64,000 nucleotides of DNA from assembly GCA_963377175.1 (NCBI GenBank), contig CAUJNA010003827.1, forward strand, positions 1,336,646 through 1,400,645. Reading direction: 5' to 3'. Position numbers and translations under genes: made by a program. Each line of letters opens with the position of its first letter. Within the stretch, counting starts at the first letter, position 1. This stretch comes from Effrenium voratum. Its lineage: Eukaryota > Sar > Dinophyceae > Suessiales > Symbiodiniaceae. Shown here piece by piece: positions 12,788 through 25,907 of the stretch. The notes below the pieces were generated by a model, which saw only the letters and a program-made list of their open reading frames with translations, made no database searches and was not told the DNA's origin.

Positions 12788-13301
12788 ATATTATCTTATG
12801 ATAATGTCCGGGGGTAAGGGTTGGGTGATGGCGGCCGGGCTCATCTCATTTGTTCACCAAGATTCCACGACGGGAAAGGGAAAGAGAAGAATCATAGAAG
12901 CTCGCAGTTGTTTCACAGCTGTCATTGCAACGTAACGAGCCGGCGGGACTAGAAGACTTCGAGATGAGAAAGGGTTACGAAGAAATATTCTGCATGTTTG
13001 TCTCAAAATAGAGGATCCAAACAACTGACGGATGTCCTTTTGTTTGCATTTGGAGCCACCCCAATTGATGGGTATCGACAAACCTCGTCTTTCTACCATC
13101 TCCCCGGCCTTCATATGCCTCAGGCGCAACTTTTGATGTGGGTTGCTCCCGAAAATCGCTGGAAGACGAGGAGGAAAAATCCTGAATCGGTGGTTTGAAT
13201 TTGGTGGTTTGAAGCTTGAAACCCCCGTTTCGTGCGGAGGACCCGCAATGATATCACCCCTTAACCACCAAACCACCGGGCTCCAAACCAACAATTAGAG
13301 A

Positions 13302-13424
13302 CTAGGTCCTCCAGCAGAGAGGCTAGAATAAGGGTCCCCTGTTGTCTGTTGTCTATTTGTCTATTTTTGTAGGGGAACCCTCCCCCAAAAAATGGGTGAG
13401 AAAGGGCATTACTGGGGGACCTAG
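13302..13424. repeat. CTAGG-TIR MITE, copy 2
   Basis: 123 bp, with intact terminal inverted repeats and the family interior. Its left flank (about 36 bp, ACCAAACCACCGGGCTCC and on) is nearly identical to that of copy 3, so both copies probably derive from one larger duplicated segment. Confidence 0.85.
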
Positions 13425-15412
13425 TAGAGGGAAGCATCATCACCTGGTGGGCTCATGGCTGGTTTAATACAGCAGCTACATGTAGCTACGTCCCATAAAA
13501 CAACGTGTCCGGAACAAACACTGAGCACATACTGCCTGAATCTGCCTGAATCTGCAAGTAGTGGGAAGAATAGCATGGAACGCCATAACAGGAGTTCGCC
13601 CAGAGATTCCTCTGAAAACAAGGATTTGTTTGGATTCCATGTTCATCTGAGGAATACAGAACCCAAGGCTGCGATTCCGTATTTTGCCGCCCAGTGAGCT
13701 CGCCTTTCCCAACGCCTTCACACAGCCCCCAGGCCTGGATTCCTGGCGGCCCCAAACGCGGCTTGGCAACACGTGCAGCCTGTATTCCAACTGATGGTCA
13801 AGGACGGAAAGGATGAATGGCTGACCACCCCCAAAAACAGGATGGTGGTAGCCAGCTGCAAAACTTTTCCTTTTTTTAAACGACCGCCTGTCAGCTTCAC
13901 CCACCTTTGCTTCTAGGCAGGGTCACGAACCGGCTCACCACCCAGGCATCCAGCGAGCGCCGGACGAGTTTCGGGTTTCGGGATTCGAGGCCCCGGGCTT
14001 TTGAATTGGGACAGCAGAGGCACCACCTGAAATGCGATCGATCCATGCCCCGGTGGTCAAGGAACAAACACAACTCACTGGATGATTTTTTTTCACGGAA
14101 CCTCACAGGGACCGGGTCCCTTTAGAAGGAAAAGAAGTCTTCCAGGACACCCCCCTGGCAGGTTCTGTGTTCATTGGTGGGAGGGCAGTTGCTGGAAGGA
14201 CCAGCTGGGTGCATTGGTCTCCTTTTGGGAAACATTGATGATGCCATAAACACCAATCTAAAGCTGCGGAAGCCATCTAGTTCTACCAAACTAACTTAAG
14301 AATGGCTGGGTGGTGAAAGAGGAAAAGCATGAGTGTTGGTTGCTGTAAGGTCCCCTCTGCAGAAAGCTTTCTACTTTCGTGGGTATGGAACAAAGATATA
14401 CGACGAATATCTGCAAACTTTACAATATGTCAACATGGCGAGCTCGTTTTACCCCAGGCCCTTTAGGTGAGCTCGCCATCAACCATGTTTCCTGGCTGAA
14501 TTGCAGGATTGATGATTTTTACAGAGGTTGTCTCAAAATGGTGGGTACCCGAAATTCGTTGGTTTCCTTTTGGATTCCCTTCAACACCAACCAAAATAGG
14601 ATTCGGCCAAGAATAATACCCACGTTACAACTATTGTCTGACCATGAGCGTTGCTTCTCAACCCCTTTGAAGAACGGAAGCCCGGAAGCCCGGAAGCCTG
14701 GAAGCCCTGAGACAGATTCAGTTCGCTCCAAGATGAGGGCATAAACATTGACGGCCCAAGTTGTGGGCCAAAAAATCATGGAAGTAGACATGTGCACTTT
14801 GATCAGGATGTGACACCTATATCATCGTATTTCCTGGCCACAATGTCTGGACCCTGATTCACCGAGACACACGCACACCCATACCAGAATCACAGCATGC
14901 GATACGGTCCACATGGTGGCCCCATCAAGCGACCCCGTGTCCTCACAGTGTTGGACAAGCGTGCACAGGGATCCCTGGAACAGATGTGCAACAGGGCCTA
15001 CAGACTTACACACAGTTCCTCACAGCACCACACACACACAAAAAAAGAAAACCGGTTGCCCCCGCCAAAAAGGGTAGCTTTTACCCCTACCCGGACCCGG
15101 CCCCGCCGTCAAACGGATGAAGCGAGCACGCGCTCACCCGCTCAGAGCGAGCGGGGAAAAACGGGCAACAGGCGCCTTTTTCAAGGTCAGCTTCCTGCGC
15201 AGCAGCGCCTGGCGAAAGGGTCCAGTCCAGTGATTTCGTGTTCGCGTCTCGCCATGCGTCCAAGGAAAAAAAAATTTTTAAAAAAAAAAAAAACACGGAA
15301 AATTCTGAGAAACCGAGGCTCCAGAAAAAGAGAGGCAACTCTCATCTCACTCGTAGAGGGTACATGGGAGATCATTAACCAAACCACCGGGCTTCAAACC
15401 AACAATTAGAGA

Positions 15413-15527
15413 CTAGGTCCTCCAGTAGAGAGGTTAGAATAAGGTAGCCGTGTTTTTTTTGGTAGTCTATTTTAGTAGGGGAACCCTCCCCCAAAAAAAG
15501 GGGTAATAGGGCACTGGGGGGGCCTAG
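15413..15527. repeat. CTAGG-TIR MITE, copy 3
   Basis: 115 bp; the left end is intact and the right end is slightly changed (GGCCTAG). It shares its left flank with copy 2, but the right flank differs. Confidence 0.82.
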
Positions 15528-16031
15528 CAACCCTCCAAAAAACAATAGGCAACTCTTATCTCACTCGGCAGAAACAAAAAAAAGCGTGACCTGAAGTCGC
15601 AACCCAAAAGACCCTTTTTCTGTGGGGCAAGAACCAGATCTGAGCGGAGTTTTCGGGAAGCCGCGACATCGGTTTGAACCACGGCTGCAGGCGACCGTTG
15701 CTGCAGCCGCGGCGGTCTCTTTGACTTGCTGGGACGGCCGCTCTCTCGCGTCCAAAGCAAGCGCCACATGAGTCGGAAAAAAAACGAAGAAGAAAAAGCG
15801 CGGGACCCCAAAAATTAGCAGTCCTCGCAGGTTTCCTGTAAACCAGGCTGAAAAAGATTGCCCTCCAAAAGCAGGCGCCCATATCAACAGCCCACTCTGG
15901 GGGGTTTTTCAAAAGAGAGCATCTGTCTGCGCGCTGGTGCCACTTGTAGATCCCATGTCGGAAATGAAACGGGCGGTTGCCGTTTGACTAATAGACCAAT
16001 CCTTTCGAGCTCAAAATGTTAATTCACCACT

Positions 16032-16106
16032 TGGTTGCCGTTGACCCCTCTGCAAAAAGCTTCTAACTTGTTGTGGGTTCAATGGAAAATCCTCATTCCC
16101 TACCAA
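16032..16106 (+). repeat. Palindrome-core repeat (family A), partial copy 4
   Basis: 5' half only: GGTTGCCGTTGACCCC, TGCAAAAAGCTTCTAACTTG, TGGGTTCAATGGAAAA. Confidence 0.65.
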
Positions 16107-16159
16107 AAAAAAAGCAGCCAGAGTCATCCTTTACTACACCGGAGTAGTTTCAAAGGGTA

Positions 16160-16206
16160 TTAAACCGCTAAAAGTTAAACTTTTAGCAGGGGAGCAGAAA
16201 GCATCC
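16160..16206 (-). repeat. Palindrome-core repeat (family A), inverted fragment
   Basis: An inverted fragment with CTAAAAGTTAAACTTTTAGC and AGGGGAGCAGAAAGC, the reverse complement of the core and of the CTTTCTGCTCCCC block seen near 7.86 kb. Confidence 0.7.
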
Positions 16207-16390
16207 GAGTTAGGGTTGGGCTCAGAGGCGAGCTGATGAAACCCCCTACCGATGACTGTAGGAGCTGTGTGGCTCAGAGCTGTGGCGTTTGAAGTAAAGG
16301 ATGACTCTGGCTGGGGTTGGGTTGCAGGGAATTCTACAGGAAAACAGCTGATTTAGGGTGTTTTGGGGTGCCATTTCCTGAAGATTTTCC

Positions 16391-16459
16391 CGTAAACAAA
16401 TTCACTAGTTGGCAAAAAGTTATTCTGTCCCAACATCCCTTGGCAACATGCACCAAAGC
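16391..16459 (+). repeat. Palindrome-core repeat (family A), 3' half
   Basis: Blocks AGTTGGCAAAAAGTT, CCCAACATCCCTTGG and ATGCACCAAAG are present; the palindrome half is absent. Confidence 0.65.
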
Positions 16460-18085
16460 TAAGGCTCTAAGGCTCCCGCGAAGTGTTGGTCCAAGTAGAT
16501 GGACCCCACCGGCCGGGGGCCTCGGAACCTGCCGAGCGAGTCGGGAGCTCGGAGCTCGGAGCTTAGCCGGGGATCTGAGGACAGCCCAGTTTGGCTTTCT
16601 CTTAACCAAAGGTGAAAAGGGCACCGCAACAAAGCAACGCAGACGCAAGGAGTTCCCGTCTTGGGCTGTTCCCAAAAGTGACTAACCTTTCGTGGGATAA
16701 ATTCGGAAACTACCACCAAACCAGCTAAAAGGATCCAAAAAGCTAAGTTGAACCGGATGGCCTTCGGGCTTGCCACCAAAAACACAAAAGGACAACCGCC
16801 TTGGGCTGCCTCATTTCGCTTTTTGGGTTGACCAGAGAAAACCAAACGGTGGCCGCCCTCCAGGAACAGCTGCAAGTCACCGGTAGCTTTGGGCTTGACC
16901 ACTCCATTGCTTTCGCAACGAATAACTTTGACTCAAGCGGAATTCAGAAGATGTGGCTGTGGTCAAAACCGCTTTGGGATCGGTTGGGTGGATTCACCAC
17001 CCGTTTTAGAACCTATTGTGTGGATTGGATGTTCACTGAAACCTAACCGATTTGGATTTTGAAAAGCCCATGGCCATGATTGAACCTTTTGGCTTCAGCT
17101 CCCTGAGAAAGTCAGGCCAAATACCAGGTCCGTGTGGCTGAGGATCTGGGATTGGACGGAACGCCAGCACTGCTGTGGATCCTCGCCGCAAAACTGTTGG
17201 ACTGCAGTTTAAGCGTTAGATCTAAGGCCAAAAAGGTGAAGACGACGTGTGCATCCCATGCAAGCACATGGCTTTTCCCACATCGGACTTGCTGCTCACA
17301 TCAAGAAAGAATTCCTAGGCAAAATCGTTGAACTGCGGGACCAGGTGCCTTGTGGGTCAGGCGCTGCCATCTCGAAGTCGCACTTTGACTCTGCGGTGGT
17401 TCCAAATTGCGACTGGTTCCAAACTGCAATCTCGAAGCCTCAGCACTCGGATCCGCAAATTGCGACTGCAGTAACCCAGGTTCTCATTTGAAAGGGGGTA
17501 CAGATGAAAAGCAAAGTGTGACTGGTTCAAAAGTTTTACTGCGGATCCTGCCTGCCCTCGAGGCCCTCGGTGGGCGCCAGGCGGCGCCGGGCCTACGTGG
17601 CAAACGCCGAGGTTCTTGTTCGCTTGATCTCTGGTAAATGGTTCTAAAATGGGTGCTGAGAATTCACCTACTCCAAAATGGTACCATTGGTCCTTCACCC
17701 CATATGTCTTGTGGCAACGCAATTCGTTGATTTCCATCAGAGCCTCCTCCAAGCTTTGGTGGAATTGAAGATCTCATATTTGGGGGAACTGACGGCCCAA
17801 AAACGGAAACACATAGCACATTCTAGCTCGCCAGTTTCATTTGTCAGAGGTCTTCGAGCCTGGATTAGGAGCAGCGAGGTTGCTCAAATTGGAAGGGTTC
17901 CTGCTTTGCATGGTTCGCTCCCAGTGGAGCCAGTGTCTATTGGAATATCTTTCTACATCTTGGGATGGTGATGACAGAAACCATGGGTCACAAAAGCTGA
18001 ATGGGACCCTTTTGGCACACTTCAAAAGCAACCAACATACGCAACATGAAACTGTTGAACCGTCAGTTAGAAGGGCACTGCGCGT

Positions 18086-18135
18086 GACACACACGCGCAC
18101 ACACACACACACACACACGCGCGCGCGCGCACACT
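18086..18135 (+). repeat. (AC)n-(CG)n microsatellite
   Basis: AC repeats with GCGC interruptions; an alternating purine-pyrimidine tract with Z-DNA potential. Confidence 0.95.
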
Positions 18136-18621
18136 TTGAGGTAAACTCATGCAGCAGAATCGGCCATCTCATTTCCAGGGCAAAACCAAAAACCCACCAA
18201 TCCGTCTTCAGGTTGGATGAAGAAGTGCATAGTAGTTTAACAACGGCAAGATCATGAAGCCAGGTTTGGGCCCTTTTGTGTTGAGAGCGTGCCGAATGGC
18301 TGGTGTACACCGGTGAGTCATGGTGAACAGCTTTTCTTTCTTCAGCGCAGTGTGAAGGAGGCAATGGGCTTGGAACAAAAATATGCATGACATGTTCGAG
18401 ATATATATATAATTTGCTGGAGAATCCTTTGGCCTGGTGACTTCCATGTGGGTCGAATCGACGCGAAGCCCAAGCACGAGGAATCGAGTCGCGAGGACTT
18501 CCCAAAGCATCCGTGGAACATCTCCGTGCAGGAGGTGTCTGCCTAAAAGCTGCTCCCTTGGCCAGGTGCCAAACCAAAAACGGGCAATTCGGCCCAGCAG
18601 TTGCTTTGCTGCGCTTAATCT

Positions 18622-18731
18622 TGGTTGCTGTTGACCCCCCTGCAAAAAGTGTTTAACTTTTAGGGGGTTTAGTGGAAAACCCAACTTGGTTTCCCCAAAA
18701 CTTAAAGTCTAAAGATCCAACCTAATAGCAG
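18622..18731 (+). repeat. Palindrome-core repeat (family A), copy 7
   Basis: 110 bp of the second subfamily, ending in AAAGTCTAAAGATCCAACC rather than ATGCACCAAAG. Core: GCAAAAAGTGTTTAACTTTT. Confidence 0.8.
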
Positions 18732-19839
18732 TCAATTGATAAGGATGACTAGACCCCACCTAACTGGAGGCCAAGTGGCTGCATCGATGCAGAAGAAGAA
18801 GCTGAAGACCCCAGTGATCGGAACGGGATACACCTGGGTCAGGATGTGCCTTTTTGAGGCAAAAGGTATTCCTTTTCCCCTGATCTACACATGGCACATA
18901 GCCATCTGGATAAGTTCGCCAAAACCTGGCTGGGCCTGCCTCACAGGGCCCCCCAAAGAGGAGGTTCCAAAAAATGCAGGAACTCCAAGGGTACCCTCAA
19001 GGACAGCAACGGGTTCAGGTCGGAACTGATCCGGGGCCCTGGGAATTTTGCCACGATGAGGGCCTGAGCCCTGGACGTCGAAACTGTGGACAGAGATAGG
19101 GACCCCCTTGGAGTTGGTGAAAGGAAACCGGAAAGAACCAGCCTGTTTTGAGGGCTCCCTAGCTTAGAAAAACTCACAACACAAACGAAGCTGGCGTTGA
19201 CCTTGGATGATGGAACCACACCGCTCGCACAACCTGCCAGCGCACCTTCCGTTCGGCAGCCTTCCTGATTTGGGTCTGAAATTGAATTGGCGACCCCGCA
19301 GCTGTGCGAGTGCGGCGCAGGGGCGACATAGCAAGTGCCCCCATGGCAGGGTGCTGAAGCTTGGCAACCCAAGTTACCCTCCACCCTCTCTCGCTCGCCC
19401 GCTCTTGCTCAAGCACGTATTGATTCATGGCAAAGCAAATCTATCTAAGCCTACCCGAAGGGAAGACAATGTTTCCATCCTTCATTTAGTCACTAGTGTA
19501 CATAGTGGTTAATTGCCTTTGCAGGTAGCTTTGCTAAGGGTCTAGGGGTTGATTCCCCATTCTTTTCAACCATCCTGGACCTTGCAAAAACCGATCGCTG
19601 TTTCCCCTGGGGTTCTGATGCTTTTCTGAAAAGATTCGGATCCCTGGAAAGAATGGAAATGGAAGTGCCCCCTGGAAAGGGTAGCTGGACCCCGTCTCAG
19701 CAGCAAGTCACGGCAGCCTGTGGCCCCGGCGCCATTCCCATCCTTGCCCGAGGGATGAGGGAACCTCAGCGCGCCAAGACATCCACAGGCGCAATCAACC
19801 GGCAAGCGCCGGTTGGGCCAAAAACCACCGCCCTACAAG

Positions 19840-20104
19840 ATGTGCCCAACATGTGTAAAACATGCTTTCCCCGCCTTCTTCAAAAACCACAACCACGAGG
19901 CCATTGTACTGACTTGTCGTCTAATGTGCAAGGTGACTTTATGTTTGATTGCTGCTGGAGTCACCCTCTGCTTCATTTCAGGTCGTCCGCAGATGTGAAA
20001 GTCGAGGGCGTGAGCAGCACCTACATTGCGACAAGACATGGCTGTTCTCACCCGGGAATCGCAAACACAGCAAGTCCAGACACAAGTACGAGCATACACA
20101 ACAT
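19840..20104 (+). pseudogene. Possible host gene fragment with Cys-rich exons and a 49-nt intron
   Basis: Reading the plus strand from 19840 gives MCPTCVKH...CRLMCK, ending at AAG 19932. A GT...AG segment follows (19933-19981, 49 nt, TTCATTTCAG before the acceptor). The frame continues in phase 0 at 19982 as VVRRCESRGREQHLHC...FSPGNRKHSKSRHKYEH to about 20100. The joined reading brings together CxxC, C-x3-C and CxxxxxxxxxxHLHC elements, as in a zinc-binding domain. No clear start, stop or further exons are seen, so it is called a fragment. I do not recognise the family. Confidence 0.3.
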
Positions 20105-21508
20105 TCACCAAACCGCCGCTCCCATTGGGCAGGTGGGTCATCTGCGGTGTTGTTGTCACAGGCTCTGTGCGTTTTGGTCAGAAGGGCGAACTTTTGCGCT
20201 CTTCAATCCTTGTGAAGAAACTGAAGGCGTTGGCCGGGCCGCCTCGTGCAGGTGAATCAAGGCCTGGTCTTTCTTAACCAGCCGCCAAGGGTGGCCAAAT
20301 CAGTCCAGGTTCCCATAAGTGTCTTTCAAGCTTCACACATGTCCCCTTGTAAGCACGTTGTGACCCGCAGCATGCGGCGGCCGACGACACCCCGCCGCTG
20401 AGTTGCTGACGGAATCTGCCTGCGCGGGTGTGCGGATGCAAAGGACTGATGCACATGCGGCAGTGCGACCACACAAACAATTTGTTGCCTCTGTGATCAA
20501 GGAGGCCTACAACCAAATCTCGAACATCTGAACCGAATCTAGGTTCGGGCCGCAAAATAGCCTCGAACATGCATCGACCCCCCCAACATCATTGCCACCA
20601 TTCCTTCCTTTAGCCTTATCACCGCTGCTGGCCCCAAGTCACTCCCAAAGAGCCAGGTTGAACAATCCATCCAAGCAGCCCAACGAGCTACTGTGCGTTC
20701 AAAATTTCGCGCTGCAAAGTGAGAGCCACAGTTCGTGCCTTTTTTGTGACCCATCCTTGGAGTAGAAACTTACAGCCGTAGTGGTTTGCCTGAATGTTCA
20801 TCAAATGGAAGCCCAAGAGGAAACGCTTGAGGATGCCCTTTGTTCCCTTCGGAGTCATCTGGCCTGCAAAAGCGGAAAAAATCATCCAGTTGATCATTCG
20901 CCCCGATGTGGGAACCACCTCTGATCAAGCTGGGGGCTCTTTCACCGACAAAGTGGCTGTAAGTTCTAACCAACCAAAAAAGAACTGGAATCCGCGGCGC
21001 TCAGGAGTCTGCAAAGGAAAAGCAGCAGTTCCCACACTTGGAAATAAGGAATCCATGAGGACCATCATAAATGTTCGCTCGCTTCAACCCCAGGCCATTC
21101 AACCAGGTTTTCCCGCTTCCAGGAAAGGAAGAATGAACGATTCATCAAGCAAAGCAAGAAAACACAAACTTTTGGAAGCGTTCCAGGTTTTGGCACAAAT
21201 CCGGATTTTGTTGACAGGTCGATCCTGTTTCCCACGAGCATCTAGGCAGATTACCAGACATAAGAAAACCTAAGAACTTTCATCCTGGGTCCCGAACTTG
21301 GTTTGCAACCAGAAGCCTGTGTGTGAAGCCTTGCAGATGAAGCCTTCGCATCCCTAACCTTGACAAAAAAAGGTCGATCACAAGGGAGAAAGTGTTCCAA
21401 ATGTGCAAGTATAGTCCAACTTCCCTAGAGTTCCTTGGCAAGTCGACCTACGTGGGTTTGTCTCTGAATCGGAACCTCCAAACCAGCGCCTTTAAAAGCA
21501 ACCTATCT

Positions 21509-21594
21509 TGGTTGCTGTTGACCCCTCCGCAAAAAGTTTAACTTTTTGGTGGTCCGATGGAAAGCTAAATGTCCAAAGATCCAACAAAATAGCC
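21509..21594 (+). repeat. Palindrome-core repeat (family A), copy 8
   Basis: GGTTGCTGTTGACCCC, core AAAAAGTTTAACTTTTT and GTCCAAAGATCCAAC blocks; lies just before the (AC)n tract. Confidence 0.8.
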
Positions 21595-21622
21595 ATACAA
21601 CTACAAAGGGTCTAAAAGCAAA

Positions 21623-21796
<174 letters not shown>

Positions 21797-22582
21797 TGCA
21801 TATACACCGTCGGCGGCAACACCCTAAATTTATTAAACGTACAAGACTCTCGACCAAAGAGCGGGATTTCCTATCACACGACATGACCCTCCAGCACAGG
21901 CAAAACGGGCCAGATACCGCCGGTCACGCCTCTCAGATACGACGTAGCTGGCACGCTGGAAGGCCTGCAACTTCTTCCGGGTGTGCGTGCAAGAATGGCC
22001 AGGTGGTTTCATGGGATGAAGGGCATCCTGATAGAAGAACACTCTGCATACTTGCGAGTTTCTCACCAAAAACTTTGTAGAAAGTCCAGAAACTGGGGAA
22101 GTCAGCCTTGTCGGCCGCCTGTTTCGGATGTTCAGATTCAGGGCAGCTAACCTGGTTCAATCACTTTTCTCTTAACGTGACCCCGGGATTCATCTATCGG
22201 CTCTATTACTAGGGGGGTGCCCCTCCAATGATGAACTCCCACTACAAAGGGGCTTCCCCCGTACTTCTCAACCAGGGGCTTTATTACTCCGGGGTTCCCA
22301 TTCACATCTTTTCCCGAAAAGAAAAAGACTCTGCGGGCGGCCGCGTCGTGGACCAAAAACTTGAGACTCTGGCCTGCTCTGGTCATCAATCTGAGTCTCA
22401 ACAAATGTGGAGGAAAACCAAAATGGAGGCCTTTGGTCATCGATCTGGCCTTTGGTAGCAAAACCGGAATTTCTTGTCACCAACGTTGATCAACTTTGCA
22501 AATACAGAAAGCAGTTGACGGAGAGACGAGCCGTGTGTCAATCAACGAGCGTCCTGTGCTCGTCACCAACCGGCAGCTTTTC

Positions 22583-22678
22583 TATCTTCTCCAGTAGAGA
22601 GTTTGGAATAACTTAGTTTTTAGAGGGGAACCCTCCCAAAAAAAAGTTAGTAAAAGGGCACCTAGCTGGGGGACTTAG
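22583..22678. repeat. CTAGG-TIR MITE, copy 4 (decayed)
   Basis: About 96 bp, with both ends mutated (TCTTCTCCAG and GGGACTTAG) and a shortened interior that keeps CCAGTAGAGAG and GGGGAACCCTCCC. Confidence 0.7.
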
Positions 22679-23936
22679 TTTTGTAGAGTGCCCAATGTAC
22701 CGGGGAAATTCCGGGGACGCCAGCGGTCGCAACCGCCGGCCCCCCAATTTGCGCACCTCCTTCAAGTCGAGGCGAAGGCTCTCGCAGGTCTTGTACAGCA
22801 GCCGCAGCAGGGACCTGGCGAAGGTTCGTGCAATCTCCGCCTTCCCGGAGCCGAGCTCATCGAGTTTTGGATGAGGCGCAGGGCCCGCAAAACGGGCGGG
22901 GTGTGTGAAAAACTTCCTATCCGAGCTCACGTCGCGGAGAAACTCACCCAAATTGGGCCACCCAAAACCAAAAGTTGTATGGAGACCCTTGGACTCAGAG
23001 CAGCAAGCTTCATGGTGGGAAGACTCATGACCCAACACCGTGTCATGGACACGTATCAAACAAGCCAGGTCCCAGATGACACACACGCACAAGTACATGT
23101 CAGCACTGGCCATGTTTCAGAAAGCGAGGCAGCCACGCAAGAACGGAACACCAAAACACCAAGCTTCAGAAGAAGTTCTGGATTCGGGGTTTCGCTTTGC
23201 TCCCTTGCTTGCTGCTTCGTGCTCAGGGCCAAAACTGCCACCAAAACACAGAACGCAAAACAAGACAAGCAAACAAAAAAGACAAACAAGCAAAAACACA
23301 ATGACAAAAAGAAACACAAACACAAACACTATCACAAACGTCCAACACACCACACACACACACACCCACACACACAACACAGCCCGCACAACCCCCGATC
23401 CCATTGAATCGCCCGCCTGCCGTGTGCTAGGTTGAGGTCTAACCTGCAGTGGCAGACAGACTGGATCCACTAGCGTGACGTCTAGGTCAGAGTGAGGAAA
23501 ACAAGAAGACCCCGCCATGAATGCAGTCTCGGGGCGTGGTCCTTGTTTTGAGGCGAGATGAGCGTCAAACTTCGAGAGTTTGGCAAAAGAGTGTGCCGCA
23601 GTAAAAAAACCCTTTTGGGTGCCCTCGTTTTTTACCCCCCCCCCCCCCAGATTCCCCGGAGCTCGCCATAGAACTGGCAGCTCGACTTTGACGACGAAAA
23701 GCGAATGCGTCGCAAGGGGCGTGTGGTAGCCGGTGGGCTCCGTGGCTTGGAAGGAGCTCAGCTCTTGCGCGTCCGCGCCTGGTCGAAACGAACCGGACCC
23801 GTGCGGTGGGGGGGGGGGCCTTTTTGGGGAAGACCTCGCCCGGGGAAGAAACGGCGTCACTCGTCTCTGGGTCCGTTTTTGTAAGGCATCCTCAAAGTTG
23901 CTCTGTCAGTTGCGGTTTGAAGGGAAAACCCTCAAT

Positions 23937-24036
23937 GAGGGTTCTCGGAAGTCAGTTTGAGAACCCTTACTGACTTCTGGAGAGTCAGTTGGGTTCTCTC
24001 AGTTGCGGTTCTCCAGAAGTCAGCTTGAGAACCCTC
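23937..24036. repeat. Complex inverted repeat
   Basis: Ends GAGGGTTCTC and GAGAACCCTC pair perfectly. Inside, CTGACTTCTGG (23970-23980) pairs with CCAGAAGTCAG (24013-24023), and there are further TTGAGAACCC and GGGTTCTCTCA copies. A nested hairpin or cruciform is possible. Confidence 0.75.
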
Positions 24037-25907
24037 ACTCAAAGTAGCAGACTCAAGGCTAGTCTCAGTATTCAAAACGGAGGCTCGGCCATTCCCAATC
24101 TACGATCCCAGGGGAAAAGAACTACAAAGGGGATGCCTTTGTAACTCAAGTTGCATGCGATCGAAAAAAGAAAATACCAGAAATGGCTTGGAGGCTTGGT
24201 CCTTCCCACCTCTTTCCCTTCAGTAATCAACCAAATAGAAGTGTTTTGGTTTGATTCACCCCTCTTTCCCTTGAACAACCAACCAACCCCCGCTCACCCC
24301 CCTCCCAAATAAAAAGGCTCGTTCACCCCCTGTTCCCTTCAATCAAAAACGGGCCCGCGGGAAGTTCCCTAAAATCTGGGACCCGGCTGCTTTCCCACAG
24401 GGATCAGCTTTGGTAACGTCCCTTCCTGCATGCCTTCTGGTAGCTGGTCTCCAAACCTTTCCTCCTTTGTTTGCCGACTGCGAACATGAGTCGGCCCACT
24501 CTGGATGAAACATAACCGCTGGAGTCGTCAGAACATGCATAAGACTGTCTAGGTCCTCCAGTGTCGGATCTACCGAAGACCGGGGAGCGAACTGGGCCAG
24601 ACTTAGACATCCCGCAAAAGTGATTTCCAGCTGGATGACAGGGGAAATCCTGACAAGCAACAACAAAATCATTTCATCATGACTATGTGTTTCCCCCCCT
24701 TGTTGGCTTCTTGCCCGTATGCGATGTTGGCCTTCCACGCCTTCCTTCGACGTCTTCGCCCCCCCGTCGCCGTTGTTTAACGCGTTTCGGACTCGATCGC
24801 GACGACTCGGACGGCCTTGGCAGCCCAAGGCCTCCAGGCGCCGCAGGCCGCAGCTGGGCAAACTCAGCAGCCGCAGCAGGCACCTCGCGCGCACATTCGC
24901 GCGAGGCCCGCGCGGGTGGCAGGGGAGCTGGGCGCATCGGAGGCCTAGGTGTCGGAAAAGGAGGCCCCTCCCCCAGACTAGGCGAAGGAAGGCTTTTCGG
25001 GACTTTGGAAGACTTGGTTCCATGTACGGAGGCCTTCGGTTGGTCCGAGGGGGTGTAACTGACTGGTGCGCATAGGTGGCCTTTATGGGAAAGGAAAAGA
25101 GATGGCACTGGTGTATTGGTATTGCAGCGCAGACTAGAAAGGACACCTATGCTGGCGCGTATCAATTTTCCTCGCCAAGCGGCAAGAAGGAATCTCCCAA
25201 GTAAGGGACTTTCATCGTGAGCTGCAAGATGCTTGACTTTCCACTCGGGGAGCTCGTTGAAATTTGCCCACAAACACACACGCGGCCCTCCACTTGATAC
25301 CCAATTCGCGCCCTTTTGGCAAACATTGGCGCCCAAGAGTATTAGCTGATGACATTGGAATCCCAAACCAACGATCCACTCTAGAGGCATATCCTTTTTT
25401 GGTCACCCCTTTGCGCTTTCGTTAATCCACCGCAGGAAATGTCAATCTCGAAGCTGTACGATCTTTCCGGGGCCATTTCCATAAGGAGCTTTTCCATGTC
25501 TGCAGGTATACCTTTGTGCGCCGTCATACATCCCATGCTGACTTCGTCAACGGAGGTTCACCAAGGCTCTCCCAGGGCCAAGCGGCACCGATCTGTTGCA
25601 GACTGCCTGGATTACCCCGCCTAAGGCCGTGCTTGCCAAGAGGGTTTTGCCCAATGTAGAGCTCCTCCGCTGGCGGTGCTTCCAACCGAATTGCTGATTT
25701 GCCTCTTGGTCTTGCGGCAAAATGGCCATTTGAGTAACCCATCCTGCAAAGCCCGGCAATGCCCCTGACAAGCCGTGGCAAATGGTGGTTTCAGCCAATT
25801 TCGCAACCAACCCCCAGTGAAACCACCAAGACCGGCCTGCCCCAGCACAAGCTGCTCAACTAAAGATCGCATGTTCTGGGCCATATTCTGTGAACCTCAA
25901 GATGCAT

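Larger units (their letters stand above)
9449..13301. other. Gene-free stretch
   Basis: Holds the 15-bp tandem repeat at 11.5 kb, the tandem duplication at 12.33-12.48 kb, repeat C copy 2 and a pyrimidine/C-rich zone at 11.93-12.05 kb. No gene seen. Confidence 0.55.
13425..18085. other. Gene-free stretch
   Basis: Holds MITE copy 3 and three family A pieces (16.03-16.46 kb), two forward and one inverted. No supported gene. Confidence 0.55.
18136..21508. other. Mostly gene-free stretch
   Basis: Holds family A copy 7 and the possible two-exon fragment at 19.84-20.10 kb. Nothing else seen. Confidence 0.5.

Noticed and set aside
24343..25390. Overlapping ORFs of 118-267 codons on both strands
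   Set aside because: Several frames are open at once because of GC-rich composition; Arg/Ala/Pro-rich and without motifs.
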